This document shows positions 1-5,899 of a stretch of DNA of 11,858 nucleotides, piece after piece; positions within the stretch are counted from its first letter, which is position 1, and every line of letters begins with the position of its first letter. The notes below the pieces were generated by a model that did no database searches, was not told the origin of the DNA, and worked only from the letters and a program-made list of their open reading frames with translations. The stretch comes from an uncultured Muribaculaceae bacterium (GTDB lineage: Bacteria > Bacteroidota > Bacteroidia > Bacteroidales > Muribaculaceae), in contig CABUTS010000077.1 of NCBI GenBank assembly GCA_902494515.1, positions 1-11,858 of the forward strand, in the 5' to 3' direction. A program made the position numbers and the translations under genes.

Positions 1-344
1 GAGCCGAGGCGCTTGCCGGCGGGGGCGTCCTTGGATTCGGGGTCGCCGGCCTGGACCATGAACTGGTTGATTACGCGGTGGAAGAGGGTGCCGTTATATG
101 TTTTGTCCTTGACGAGTTTCAGGAAGTTGTCGCGGTGTTCGGGGGTGTCGCCGAAGAGGCGCACGCGGATGTCGCCCATTGAGGTCTTGATGTCGACGAG
201 AGCGTCCCCTTTTTCGAGTACGGGAGCTGCGGCGGTGAGCTGGGATGTCATGACTACTTTATCTTTTTTGGCGTATGTCCAAAAGCCGCCGACAGCGATA
301 ATCAGCAGCAACAAGGCCGACGCAAGGATTTTTTTGCGGGACAT
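1..344 (-). CDS. cyclophilin-type peptidyl-prolyl isomerase, N-terminal part (runs off left edge)
   Basis: Partial gene: 114 residues from the ATG at 344 to the window edge; the C-terminal half is missing. Residues 5-24 are a single hydrophobic stretch after MSRKK, with no lipobox cysteine, so it should be a signal anchor or uncleaved signal placing the enzyme outside the inner membrane. From about residue 50 the sequence is cyclophilin: KTSMGDIRVRLF (first strand), then the core LFHRVINQFMVQAGDP near residues 89-104, which includes the catalytic-site Phe-His-Arg and the Met-Gln-Ala-Gly-Asp-Pro segment. The family catalyses cis-trans isomerisation of proline peptide bonds and assists folding. 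It follows the 125-residue unknown gene by 69 bp, with no TAnnTTTG box between them, so co-transcription is likely. Family assignment is secure; the exact substrate is unknown. Confidence 0.9.
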   Translation of the reverse strand, partial: MSRKKILASALLLLIIAVGGFWTYAKKDKVVMTSQLTAAAPVLEKGDALVDIKTSMGDIRVRLFGDTPEHRDNFLKLVKDKTYNGTLFHRVINQFMVQAGDPESKDAPAGKRLG

Positions 345-413
345 AGTTTATGATGAGGGGATGGGAAATTCGGGGCGCGGAGTGACTGGCGAGGAATGTC
401 AGCCGGCCGGGAA

Positions 414-791
414 TCAGATTGCCGAGGTGGGGTACAGGCGCTTGTAGATGCGGCGGAAATTGTCGTCGGAGGCCGAGAGCTCGGCGGCGCGCGTCTCGTA
501 GTCGTCGCCATACATCTGGCGGAGCATATCGCCGAGGTAGCGGTGCTCGCGGTCCTTGTCGATTCCGGCTTTCACGAGCTTGTCGATGGCAGCAGCGAAG
601 GCTTCGGGGTCGATGGCATAAAGATAGCGGGCAGCGGAGATTACAAACTGGCCGGTGAGGTCTACGCCGATCATGTTGTCGACAAGCCAGGGGAGATCCT
701 CCTCCACGGAGTCGATATGATTGGCGATGTATTCGTATGACAGCAGGCCGTCGGTGTCGGCAGCGAGCTTTTTTCGGGTTTCTTCTTCCAT
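414..791 (-). CDS. conserved-looking protein of unknown function, 125 aa
   Basis: I do not recognise this protein. It is 125 residues, acidic, without signal peptide or membrane segment, and looks all-helical: helix-like blocks around residues 17-30, 36-58 (DNMIGVDLTGQFVISAARYL), 64-76 and 80-108. No catalytic motif is visible. The ATG at 789-791 is only 7 nt downstream of a perfect Bacteroidetes -7 box, so the mRNA would have almost no leader; the next in-frame Met is at residue 40, too far in to be the start. It has its own promoter although it sits 34 bp after tatD, and the cyclophilin gene follows, so it may head a two-gene unit. Codon use and GC match the neighbours, and competing frames over the same span look like shadows. 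Real gene: likely. Function: unknown. Confidence 0.75.
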   Translation of the reverse strand: MEEETRKKLAADTDGLLSYEYIANHIDSVEEDLPWLVDNMIGVDLTGQFVISAARYLYAIDPEAFAAAIDKLVKAGIDKDREHRYLGDMLRQMYGDDYETRAAELSASDDNFRRIYKRLYPTSAI

Positions 792-798
792 ATCGCTG

Positions 799-830
799 CA
801 AAGGTAATAAATAATTTTGAAAACCTCAAA
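799..830 (-). promoter_or_regulatory. Bacteroidetes-type promoter for the 125-aa gene
   Basis: On the minus strand a -33 TTTG (827-830) is followed after 20 bp by a perfect -7 box TACCTTTG (799-806). The -33 box overlaps the tatD stop codon (826-828). Spacing and both boxes match the major sigma factor consensus of Bacteroidetes. The expected start of transcription is around 792-795, within a few bases of the ATG at 791. Confidence 0.75.
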
Positions 831-1557
831 GGGTATGGCCGATTTCTTTGGGGGCTGTGCCTAAGAGCCGGGAGGAGTTGGTGACGATGCGGGCGGCAAG
901 GAGCTGGGCGGGGATGCCAAGGGTATCGGCGAGGCGGCCGAGGACTTCGGAGACGGGGACTCCGGAGTCGTCGGTTTCAATCAGAAGGCGGTCGGGGGGG
1001 ATTGCCTTAGCGGTCGCGGGATTGAACTTCGGGCCGAGGGAGAAATAGATTGGGGCGGCGGACCGGGGGGTGTTTGACTGCGTGGCGGCCCGGTTTTCGA
1101 GGCGGAGGAGCTGGAGGGCGACGGAGGGGTTGGCGCGGAAGCCGTGGAAGACCCATGGCTGGCGGGGGCGTTCCTCGCGGCGGATGCGCAGCAGGGGGGC
1201 GAGGGCTTTTACGAGGTGGATGATCAGGGGTTTGGCGAGCTGTTCGCTGAGGCGAATCTGGCGGCGGAAGAGTTCTTCCTGGATTTCCATGGGGGCGCCG
1301 CGGAGGGTGTCGAGGCCGGCTTCGCCGATGGCGAGGACCTGCGGGGAGCGGGCGAGGGTTTCGAGCTTCTCCATCAGCGCGGCGGCATCGGGGCGCGCGG
1401 TGCTCCATGGGTGAAGCCCGAGGGAAAGGGGGGCGCAGCTTACTGAATCGCCGCTTTCGCAGAAAGCGGCCACAGTAACCGTCGGAATCTCTGCAATATC
1501 GAGGGAAAGGAGGGCGCCGGGAGCAGGCGCGTGGGTGTGAAAATCAAGGATTTCCAT
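826..1557 (-). CDS. TatD-family metal-dependent hydrolase (putative DNase)
   Basis: 243 residues, cytoplasmic. TatD metal and active-site residues are present in order: FHTHA with H7 and H9, GEAGLD with E79, LIIHLVKA with H114, FHGFR with H138 and the closing ETDDS with D196. LSLGLHPW (44-51) is the usual early family motif. TatD proteins are two-metal TIM-barrel hydrolases with reported 3'-5' exonuclease activity; whether this copy acts on DNA is inference. Two segments look added relative to the compact form of the family: residues about 23-36, encoded by a REP-like hairpin element (1450-1487), and residues about 154-169 (NRAATQSNTPRSAA region) before the IYFSLGPKF strand. The reading frame and all ligands are intact, so it should be functional. 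It starts at the ATG at 1557, 33 bp after yidD, with no promoter box in that gap; likely the end of the hemD-rnpA-yidD unit. Confidence 0.9.
   Translation of the reverse strand: MEILDFHTHAPAPGALLSLDIAEIPTVTVAAFCESGDSVSCAPLSLGLHPWSTARPDAAALMEKLETLARSPQVLAIGEAGLDTLRGAPMEIQEELFRRQIRLSEQLAKPLIIHLVKALAPLLRIRREERPRQPWVFHGFRANPSVALQLLRLENRAATQSNTPRSAAPIYFSLGPKFNPATAKAIPPDRLLIETDDSGVPVSEVLGRLADTLGIPAQLLAARIVTNSSRLLGTAPKEIGHTL
1450..1487 (-). repeat. REP-like hairpin element, copy B (inside tatD)
   Basis: Read on the plus strand: a perfect 9-bp stem GCCGCTTTC (1450-1458), loop GCA, GAAAGCGGC (1462-1470), then 4 nt, GTAACCG (1475-1481), 2 nt, GGAA (1484-1487). Copy A at 2210-2246 has the same order, the same 4-nt spacer and a 17-nt hairpin core differing by one loop base. 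This copy is within the tatD reading frame, encoding roughly residues 23-36. The strand is arbitrary; on the transcribed strand the GGTTAC part precedes the hairpin. Confidence 0.6.
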
Positions 1558-1590
1558 GGTTGCGGAGAGGCGAAATAAGGGATGCGGTGG

Positions 1591-1809
1591 TCAGGGAACG
1601 GGGTCATAGCCTGAACCGCCCCAGGGGTGGCAGCGGAGGAGGCGGCGGATGGCCAGCCAGAGGCCTTTCAGCGGACCGTGCTTGCGGATGGCTTCGATGG
1701 CGTACTGCGAACAGGTCGGCGTGAAGCGGCAGGATGCCGGAAACATCGGCGAGATGCAGAGCTGATAGAAGCGGATCGGTAAAATCAGCAGGCGGGAAAG
1801 CAGGTTCAC
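1591..1809 (-). CDS. yidD: membrane protein insertion efficiency factor YidD
   Basis: 72 residues with the full YidD signature: an N-terminal amphipathic, partly hydrophobic helix (LLSRLLILPIRFYQLCISP), then SCRFTPTCSQYAIEAIRKHG with the conserved cysteines, and the closing HPWGGSGYDPVP block. YidD is a small peripheral inner membrane protein that helps YidC-dependent insertion of membrane proteins. The start codon is GTG at 1807-1809, which overlaps the rnpA stop as GTGA, so translation is probably coupled to rnpA. The rnpA-yidD order is conserved across bacteria, though here the pair sits after hemD rather than next to rpmH and yidC. Length is normal for the family. Confidence 0.95.
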   Translation of the reverse strand: MNLLSRLLILPIRFYQLCISPMFPASCRFTPTCSQYAIEAIRKHGPLKGLWLAIRRLLRCHPWGGSGYDPVP

Positions 1810-2186
1810 TCGGGGAAGATTTTGCGGAGGAGGCGGCGCATGGCGGCTTCGACCTTGAAGTAGGGAAGGGGGGTGTTTGCCACGAATACAAACATGATGT
1901 CGAGGGGGGCCGAGATGCTCTCGGGGTAGTATTCACCGCGCAGCAGGCGGTAGGCTTCGCGGATGCGGCGGCGCATGAGCACGCGGTCCACGGCGTGGCG
2001 CAGGCGCTTTTTCGGCACTGAAATCACGAACTGCACGGCGTCGCCGCGGCTGCGGCTGAGGTTGTCGCCCCAGACTGCCCGAAGGGGATAGGCGAGCGCC
2101 GCCTTTGTGTCGCGCTGGGCGAAAAGGCGGTCAATCGCAATCTGTGAGCTGAGTTTGGTTGGCTTCGGGAGCCTGAAGTCGGGCAT
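1806..2186 (-). CDS. rnpA: ribonuclease P protein component
   Basis: 126 residues, strongly basic. RnpA binds the catalytic RNase P RNA and helps it recognise and cleave the 5' leader of precursor tRNAs. The family core is visible: a KLSSQIAIDRLF start helix (11-22), the FVISVPKKRLRHAV strand-turn (53-66) and the basic RNR-region helix RVLMRRRIREAYRLLRGE (68-85). The usual Asn of the RNR motif is replaced (DRVLMRRR), a modest deviation; the following Arg cluster and REAYR are kept. The C-terminal helix VEAAMRRLLRKIFPE closes the fold. It starts at the ATG at 2186, 81 bp after hemD, and overlaps yidD by 4 bases. The hemD-rnpA gap holds a REP-like hairpin and no TAnnTTTG promoter. Confidence 0.93.
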   Translation of the reverse strand: MPDFRLPKPTKLSSQIAIDRLFAQRDTKAALAYPLRAVWGDNLSRSRGDAVQFVISVPKKRLRHAVDRVLMRRRIREAYRLLRGEYYPESISAPLDIMFVFVANTPLPYFKVEAAMRRLLRKIFPE

Positions 2187-2209
2187 GGTCGGGGAAAATT
2201 AATGGATTT

Positions 2210-2246
2210 GCGCTTTCGCCGAAAGCGCCGCGGTAACCGGCAGGAA
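2210..2246 (-). repeat. REP-like hairpin element, copy A (hemD-rnpA gap)
   Basis: Read on the plus strand: a perfect 8-bp stem GCGCTTTC (2210-2217), loop GCC, GAAAGCGC (2221-2228), then CGCG, GTAACCG (2233-2239), 3 nt, GGAA (2243-2246). It matches copy B at 1450-1487 in layout and orientation. It lies between hemD and rnpA. The hairpin is not followed by a T-run on the transcribed strand (AAATCCATTAATTTTCC follows), so it is a poor intrinsic terminator. Confidence 0.6.
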
Positions 2247-2267
2247 CACCAGGTCTTCCAACCGGGG

Positions 2268-3062
2268 TTACTCCTGATTGGCTTTGAGGTAGTTCTCGAG
2301 GGCGGCGGTGATGGAGGGCGCTTCGGGGGTCGGGGCCTTGAGGTCGAGGCGCAGGCCGGCGTCGGTGACGGCCTTGGCTGTGGAGTTGCCGAAGCAGCCG
2401 ATGCGGATGTCGCCCTGCTGGAAGTCGGGGAAGTTTTTCTTCAGCGATTCGATTCCGGCGGGGGAGAAGAAGAGCAGCATGTCGTAGTCAAACGATTCGT
2501 CGGGGGTGAAGTCGTTGCTGACGGTGCGGAACATGATGGCCTTGGTGTAGTCAACGTGGTTGGCGTCGAGGATTTCGGAGCCGCGGGAGTTGACGTCGGA
2601 GATTATAAAGAGGTATTTGTCCTTGTCGTGTTTGGTGAGGGCGGGGACGAGATCATCGAGCTTCCCGGTAGTGCCGTGGAAGATTTTGCGTTTGCGGTAT
2701 ACGATGTACTTCTGCAGGTAGAGGGCGATGAGCTCCGTGGTGCAGAAATATTTCATTGTGTCGGGGATGTTGATTCGCATCTCTTCGCAAAGACGGAAGA
2801 AATGGTCGATGGCGGTTCGGGCGGTGAAGATAACGGCTGTGAAATCGGAGATATTTATTTTCTGCTGACGGAATTCACGGGCCGACAGCCCCTCGACTTT
2901 GATGAAGGGGCGGAACACGAGCTCCACGCCGTAGCGCTGGGCGATGTCGTAGTAAGGTGATTTGTCGGACGACGGCTTCGGTTGAGAGACTAAGATTTTT
3001 TGAACTTTCACTTTGCTATGATTTCTGTAGATTTCATGACGTTCAGTTGCTGATAAGCGCAT
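2268..3062 (-). CDS. hemD: uroporphyrinogen-III synthase
   Basis: 264 residues from the ATG at 3062. The sequence has the Bacteroidetes HemD pattern: ILVSQPKPSSDKSPYYDIAQRYGVE near the start, FRPFIKVEGLSAREFRQQK, AVIFTARTAIDHFFRLCEEM, then the second half with LFIISDVNSRGSEIL, MLLFFSPAGIESLKKNFPDF and IGCFGNSTAKAV. HemD cyclises hydroxymethylbilane to uroporphyrinogen III in haem and corrin synthesis in the cytoplasm. The start is uncertain: an in-frame GTG at 3009-3011 would begin MKVQKILVSQPKP, giving 247 residues, which fits the usual family N-terminus better than the 17-residue extension. The first 60 bp are AT-rich compared with the rest. It follows the DUF4271 gene by 27 bp, and a TACCTTTG box lies inside that gene (3157-3164). 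Function is secure; the start is not. Confidence 0.9.
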   Translation of the reverse strand: MRLSATERHEIYRNHSKVKVQKILVSQPKPSSDKSPYYDIAQRYGVELVFRPFIKVEGLSAREFRQQKINISDFTAVIFTARTAIDHFFRLCEEMRINIPDTMKYFCTTELIALYLQKYIVYRKRKIFHGTTGKLDDLVPALTKHDKDKYLFIISDVNSRGSEILDANHVDYTKAIMFRTVSNDFTPDESFDYDMLLFFSPAGIESLKKNFPDFQQGDIRIGCFGNSTAKAVTDAGLRLDLKAPTPEAPSITAALENYLKANQE

Positions 3063-3089
3063 AATGTGATTGAAACATCAGGCCTGAAG

Positions 3090-3899
3090 TCAGAAACGGT
3101 TACAAATTTCCATTGCTAACAAGTACACGGAAATCAATGGGATAATTTCGATGGTGCAAAGGTACAAAATAAAGTAAAGCAAAGAGGGAAAATTTGTGTA
3201 AAAAATTCTAAAACCTTTTGCAAGATAGACAATTCGCGATAGTAAGAACAGCCCGGCGGCCAGCCATAACATGGCTCCGGTGAGGGCCGGATAGAACAGC
3301 GAGACGGGTGTTGGAACGGTCAGAAAAATGCCCAGAAGCACCGACGAGGCGTTCAGCCCGCGGCGCCATTGCGAGGCCCCGGTGTGGTCGGCGAATGTGT
3401 AGCCGATGAGTCCGCAGCATACGAGCTGGAAGATGTAATATCCCATCGTCAGGGCCGACAGCGCTGCCACGGGATAGAACACCGGGGTGGCTGCCCGGGT
3501 GGCGGCGGGGTCCCGCAGCCATAGGAAAAGCAGAATCCCCTCGAAGCAGCTGAGCTGCAGCAGCAGAATCAGGATGGTGCGGGTTTCCTTGGCGGTGTGG
3601 TCGTCGAAGACGTTGGAGCGGCGGCGCACCGACAGCAGGTCCTGAGTGACGGTGCGGAGCAGGCGGCGCACATGCTTCATGTTCAGCCCCACGAGCACCA
3701 GCAGCATCACCACCATCGCCAGCACTCCGTTGTCGCTGCTGGGAGCCACGGGGCGTTCATGGCCGGGAATACCGCTCATCCAGCCCGGTTCACGGGTGGA
3801 GTAGAGGGCCTGGTCGAGGGGCGAGGTGGGGGCTTCGGATTCGGAGGAGCGGAACAGGGACATTGCGGCGTCAGGAGTGGTCGGAGGAGCGGAATTCAT
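3090..3899 (-). CDS. DUF4271 multi-pass membrane protein
   Basis: 269 residues with about six hydrophobic segments (roughly 57-75, 108-127, 140-168, 185-203, 207-227 and 238-262). The C-terminal block SLLYFILYLCTIEIIPLISVYL is the hallmark of DUF4271 proteins, which in Bacteroidetes commonly sit directly upstream of hemD, as here. Function is unknown; an inner membrane location is clear. The N-terminal 55 residues are soluble and rich in Pro, Ser and Thr. The ATG at 3899 overlaps the Na/Pi transporter stop by 29 bases; the second Met (codon at 3861-3863, MSLFRSSES) would start 7 bases after that stop and is an equally good choice, giving 257 residues. The last about 130 bp of the gene are clearly more AT-rich than its body, possibly because they carry a promoter for hemD. 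Confidence 0.85.
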   Translation of the reverse strand: MNSAPPTTPDAAMSLFRSSESEAPTSPLDQALYSTREPGWMSGIPGHERPVAPSSDNGVLAMVVMLLVLVGLNMKHVRRLLRTVTQDLLSVRRRSNVFDDHTAKETRTILILLLQLSCFEGILLFLWLRDPAATRAATPVFYPVAALSALTMGYYIFQLVCCGLIGYTFADHTGASQWRRGLNASSVLLGIFLTVPTPVSLFYPALTGAMLWLAAGLFLLSRIVYLAKGFRIFYTNFPSLLYFILYLCTIEIIPLISVYLLAMEICNRF

Positions 3900-5706
3900 C
3901 CTTGATGATGTCGACTACGTTGATGATGTAGTCGCCCATCTTCTCGAGCGTGGAGATGATGTCCATGTAGTAGATGCCGCTCTGGTATTCGTAGTGGTGG
4001 GAGTTGATGTTCTCGATGTTGTTGGTGCGGAGCTGGTTGCGGAGGTTGTTGATTTCGCGCTCGCGGTTGTAGGAGGTGATGATGTCCGACTCGTTCTGGT
4101 GCTCGAAGTCCTTGAGCAGCAGCAACATATTGTCGATGGAGCGGCTGACGTAGTCGAACATCGTGTTGATGTTCTGGTAGATTTCGTCGTTGAACTGCAC
4201 GCTCCCCTGCTGTTTGCGCAGCAGAATCTTGCCCACACCGAGGGCGCAGTCGGCGATGCTCTCGATTTCGGAGTCGATGCTGAGCATGGCGGCGATGCGG
4301 CGTTTCGAGGCGTTGGAGAGGCGCCCTTCGGCGCATCGGTTGAGGTAGTTGGCGATTTCGATTTCCATGCGGTCGGAAATCTCCTCGTATTTCTCGAGGC
4401 GGGAGTAGATTTTGTTGAACTCGTCGGAGCCGTCTTTGGCGGTGATCAGCTCCCGGGCCATGGGCAGCATGCGGCCGACGCGCTCGGCGAAGACTGAGAT
4501 TTCCTTCTCAGCCTGCGAGATGTTGAGTTCGGAAGCCGAAAGAATACCGCCCTGGATGAACTTGAGCTGGAACTCGTCGTCGCCGTGGTGCTTGGCGGGT
4601 ACCAGGAATTCCACGATCTTCACGTAAACCTTTGTCAGCCAGATCATAATCGAGAGGTTGATGAGGTTGAAGACGGTGTGGAACATCGAGAGGCCGAACG
4701 ACACACTCACCTGCAGCTGGGTTATGACGGTCTGGTGGTGGAGGATGTCGCCGTTAGGGGTGGGGAGGGTGTTGTTCCAGAGCTGGTTGTAGATATCGGG
4801 GTGGTTGACCTTCAGGTCGGTGACGTATTTGTAGAGGGCCGTGGGGTCTCCCTGACCGATCTCCTCGGTAATCCAGGTGTTGAGGTCGACGAAGGGGAAG
4901 AACACGAACAGCACCCATAGTGTGCCCAACAGGTTGAAGAGCAGGTGGCCCATGGCGGTTCGTTTGGCCGCGACGTTACCGCTCATCGAGGCGAGCAGCG
5001 GGGTGATGGTCGTACCGATATTTGAGCCGAGCACCAGGGCGCAGGCAAGGTCGAAGGTTATCCATCCCTTCGAGCACATGATCAGGGTAATGGCGAAGGT
5101 GGCCGCGGAACTCTGGATGATCATTGTAACCAGCAGGCCGACCATCAGGAAGATCAGCACCGAGCCGAATCCCATCGAGGCGTAGCGTTCGAGAAACGCG
5201 AACATCTCGGGATTGCTCTGCAGGTCAGGCACATACTTGTTGATCATCGACAGGCCCATGAATAGGAAGGCGAAGCCGATGGTGAATTCACCGATGGACT
5301 TTGTGCGGCTCTTCGAGGAGAAAAGCATCGGCACGGCCAAACCAATCAGCGGCAGGGCGAAGGCCGAGATGTCGACTTTGAAGCCGAACAGGGCGATGAC
5401 CCATGCTGTGAAGGTCGTACCGACGTTGGCACCCATGATCACGGCCATGGACTGGGCCAGAGTCATCAGACCGGCGTTCACGAAGCTGACCACCATCACG
5501 GTGGAGGCCGAGGAACTCTGGATGAGGGCTGTAATGAAGAAACCGGTAACCGTTCCGGTGAAACGGTTGCGGGTCATAGCCGAAAGGATGTTGCGCAGGC
5601 GGTCGCCGGCGGCTTTCTGGAGGCCTTCGCTCATCACCTTCATACCGTAAAGGAAGAGGCCGACGGCGCCTAACAGGCCAAGGAAGTCAAGAAAAGAGTA
5701 ATCCAT
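3871..5706 (-). CDS. Na+/phosphate cotransporter with PhoU-like C-terminal domain
   Basis: 611 residues. The N-terminal half is a NptA/SLC34-type transporter made of two inverted Na_Pi_cotrans repeats. Each carries its signature: QSSSAST (63-69) followed by GANVGTT (92-98), and QSSAATFA (198-205) followed by GSNIGTT (227-233). These QSS motifs form the Na+ and phosphate site in the family. Further membrane segments run to about residue 365. From about 390 to the end it is a soluble helical PhoU-like region (SRLEKYEEISDRMEIEI, YYMDIISTLEKMGDYIINVVD), thought to regulate transport. It should import phosphate at the inner membrane, or limit its level, driven by Na+. The ATG at 5706 lies about 47 bp downstream of a perfect promoter. 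DUF4271 follows with overlap or near-abutment, so this gene probably heads the hemD-rnpA-yidD-tatD transcript. Confidence 0.93.
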   Translation of the reverse strand: MDYSFLDFLGLLGAVGLFLYGMKVMSEGLQKAAGDRLRNILSAMTRNRFTGTVTGFFITALIQSSSASTVMVVSFVNAGLMTLAQSMAVIMGANVGTTFTAWVIALFGFKVDISAFALPLIGLAVPMLFSSKSRTKSIGEFTIGFAFLFMGLSMINKYVPDLQSNPEMFAFLERYASMGFGSVLIFLMVGLLVTMIIQSSAATFAITLIMCSKGWITFDLACALVLGSNIGTTITPLLASMSGNVAAKRTAMGHLLFNLLGTLWVLFVFFPFVDLNTWITEEIGQGDPTALYKYVTDLKVNHPDIYNQLWNNTLPTPNGDILHHQTVITQLQVSVSFGLSMFHTVFNLINLSIMIWLTKVYVKIVEFLVPAKHHGDDEFQLKFIQGGILSASELNISQAEKEISVFAERVGRMLPMARELITAKDGSDEFNKIYSRLEKYEEISDRMEIEIANYLNRCAEGRLSNASKRRIAAMLSIDSEIESIADCALGVGKILLRKQQGSVQFNDEIYQNINTMFDYVSRSIDNMLLLLKDFEHQNESDIITSYNREREINNLRNQLRTNNIENINSHHYEYQSGIYYMDIISTLEKMGDYIINVVDIIKDEFRSSDHS

Positions 5707-5752
5707 CGAATTTTTGGAACGAGGAGGGATGTGGCAGCCCTCATTCCGACTG

Positions 5753-5783
5753 CAAAGTTAATAAAAGTTTAATAAAACACAAA
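5753..5783 (-). promoter_or_regulatory. Bacteroidetes-type promoter for the Na/Pi transporter gene
   Basis: Minus strand: -33 TTTG (5780-5783), 19-bp AT-rich spacer, -7 box TAACTTTG (5753-5760). Transcription should begin near 5747, giving a leader of about 40 nt before the ATG at 5706. It sits in an AT-rich island between a purine tandem array and the gene. Confidence 0.8.
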
Positions 5784-5813
5784 TAATGCCGAGAATTAAG
5801 CGACAAAAAAGTC

Positions 5814-5897
5814 GAGAAGGGAGAGTCGAGAGTCGAGAGTCGAGAGCCGAGAGGGGAGAGGGGAGGGGCGAGAGGGAAGAGTTGAGAGTGGAGAGGG
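5814..5897 (-). repeat. 7-bp purine-rich tandem array, 12 units (GAGAGNN)
   Basis: On the plus strand twelve consecutive 7-mers stay in perfect register from 5814 to 5897: GAGAAGG, three GAGAGTC, GAGAGCC, two GAGAGGG, GAGGGGC, GAGAGGG, AAGAGTT, GAGAGTG, GAGAGGG. The first five bases are nearly fixed and the last two vary. It ends 2 bp before the gph stop codon (5900-5902), so in the transcript it is a CU-rich tract starting right after the stop. Confidence 0.85.
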
Positions 5898-5899
5898 GA

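Noticed and set aside
2210..2228. Hairpin after hemD considered as an intrinsic terminator
   Set aside because: No T-run follows on the transcribed strand, the same hairpin occurs inside tatD, and rnpA has no promoter of its own, so readthrough is needed.
2202..2960. Long plus-strand open frame (252 codons) opposite hemD, and similar ones opposite tamL, gph and the transporter
   Set aside because: Antisense frames kept open by high-GC codon use. Their translations are Gly/Val/Glu-rich with no domain, and the minus-strand genes are secure.
5541..5580. GGTAACCGTTCCGG inside the transporter gene as a third REP-like copy
   Set aside because: It shares only GTAACCG; the GCTTTC/GAAAGC hairpin is missing, and the stretch encodes conserved transporter residues.
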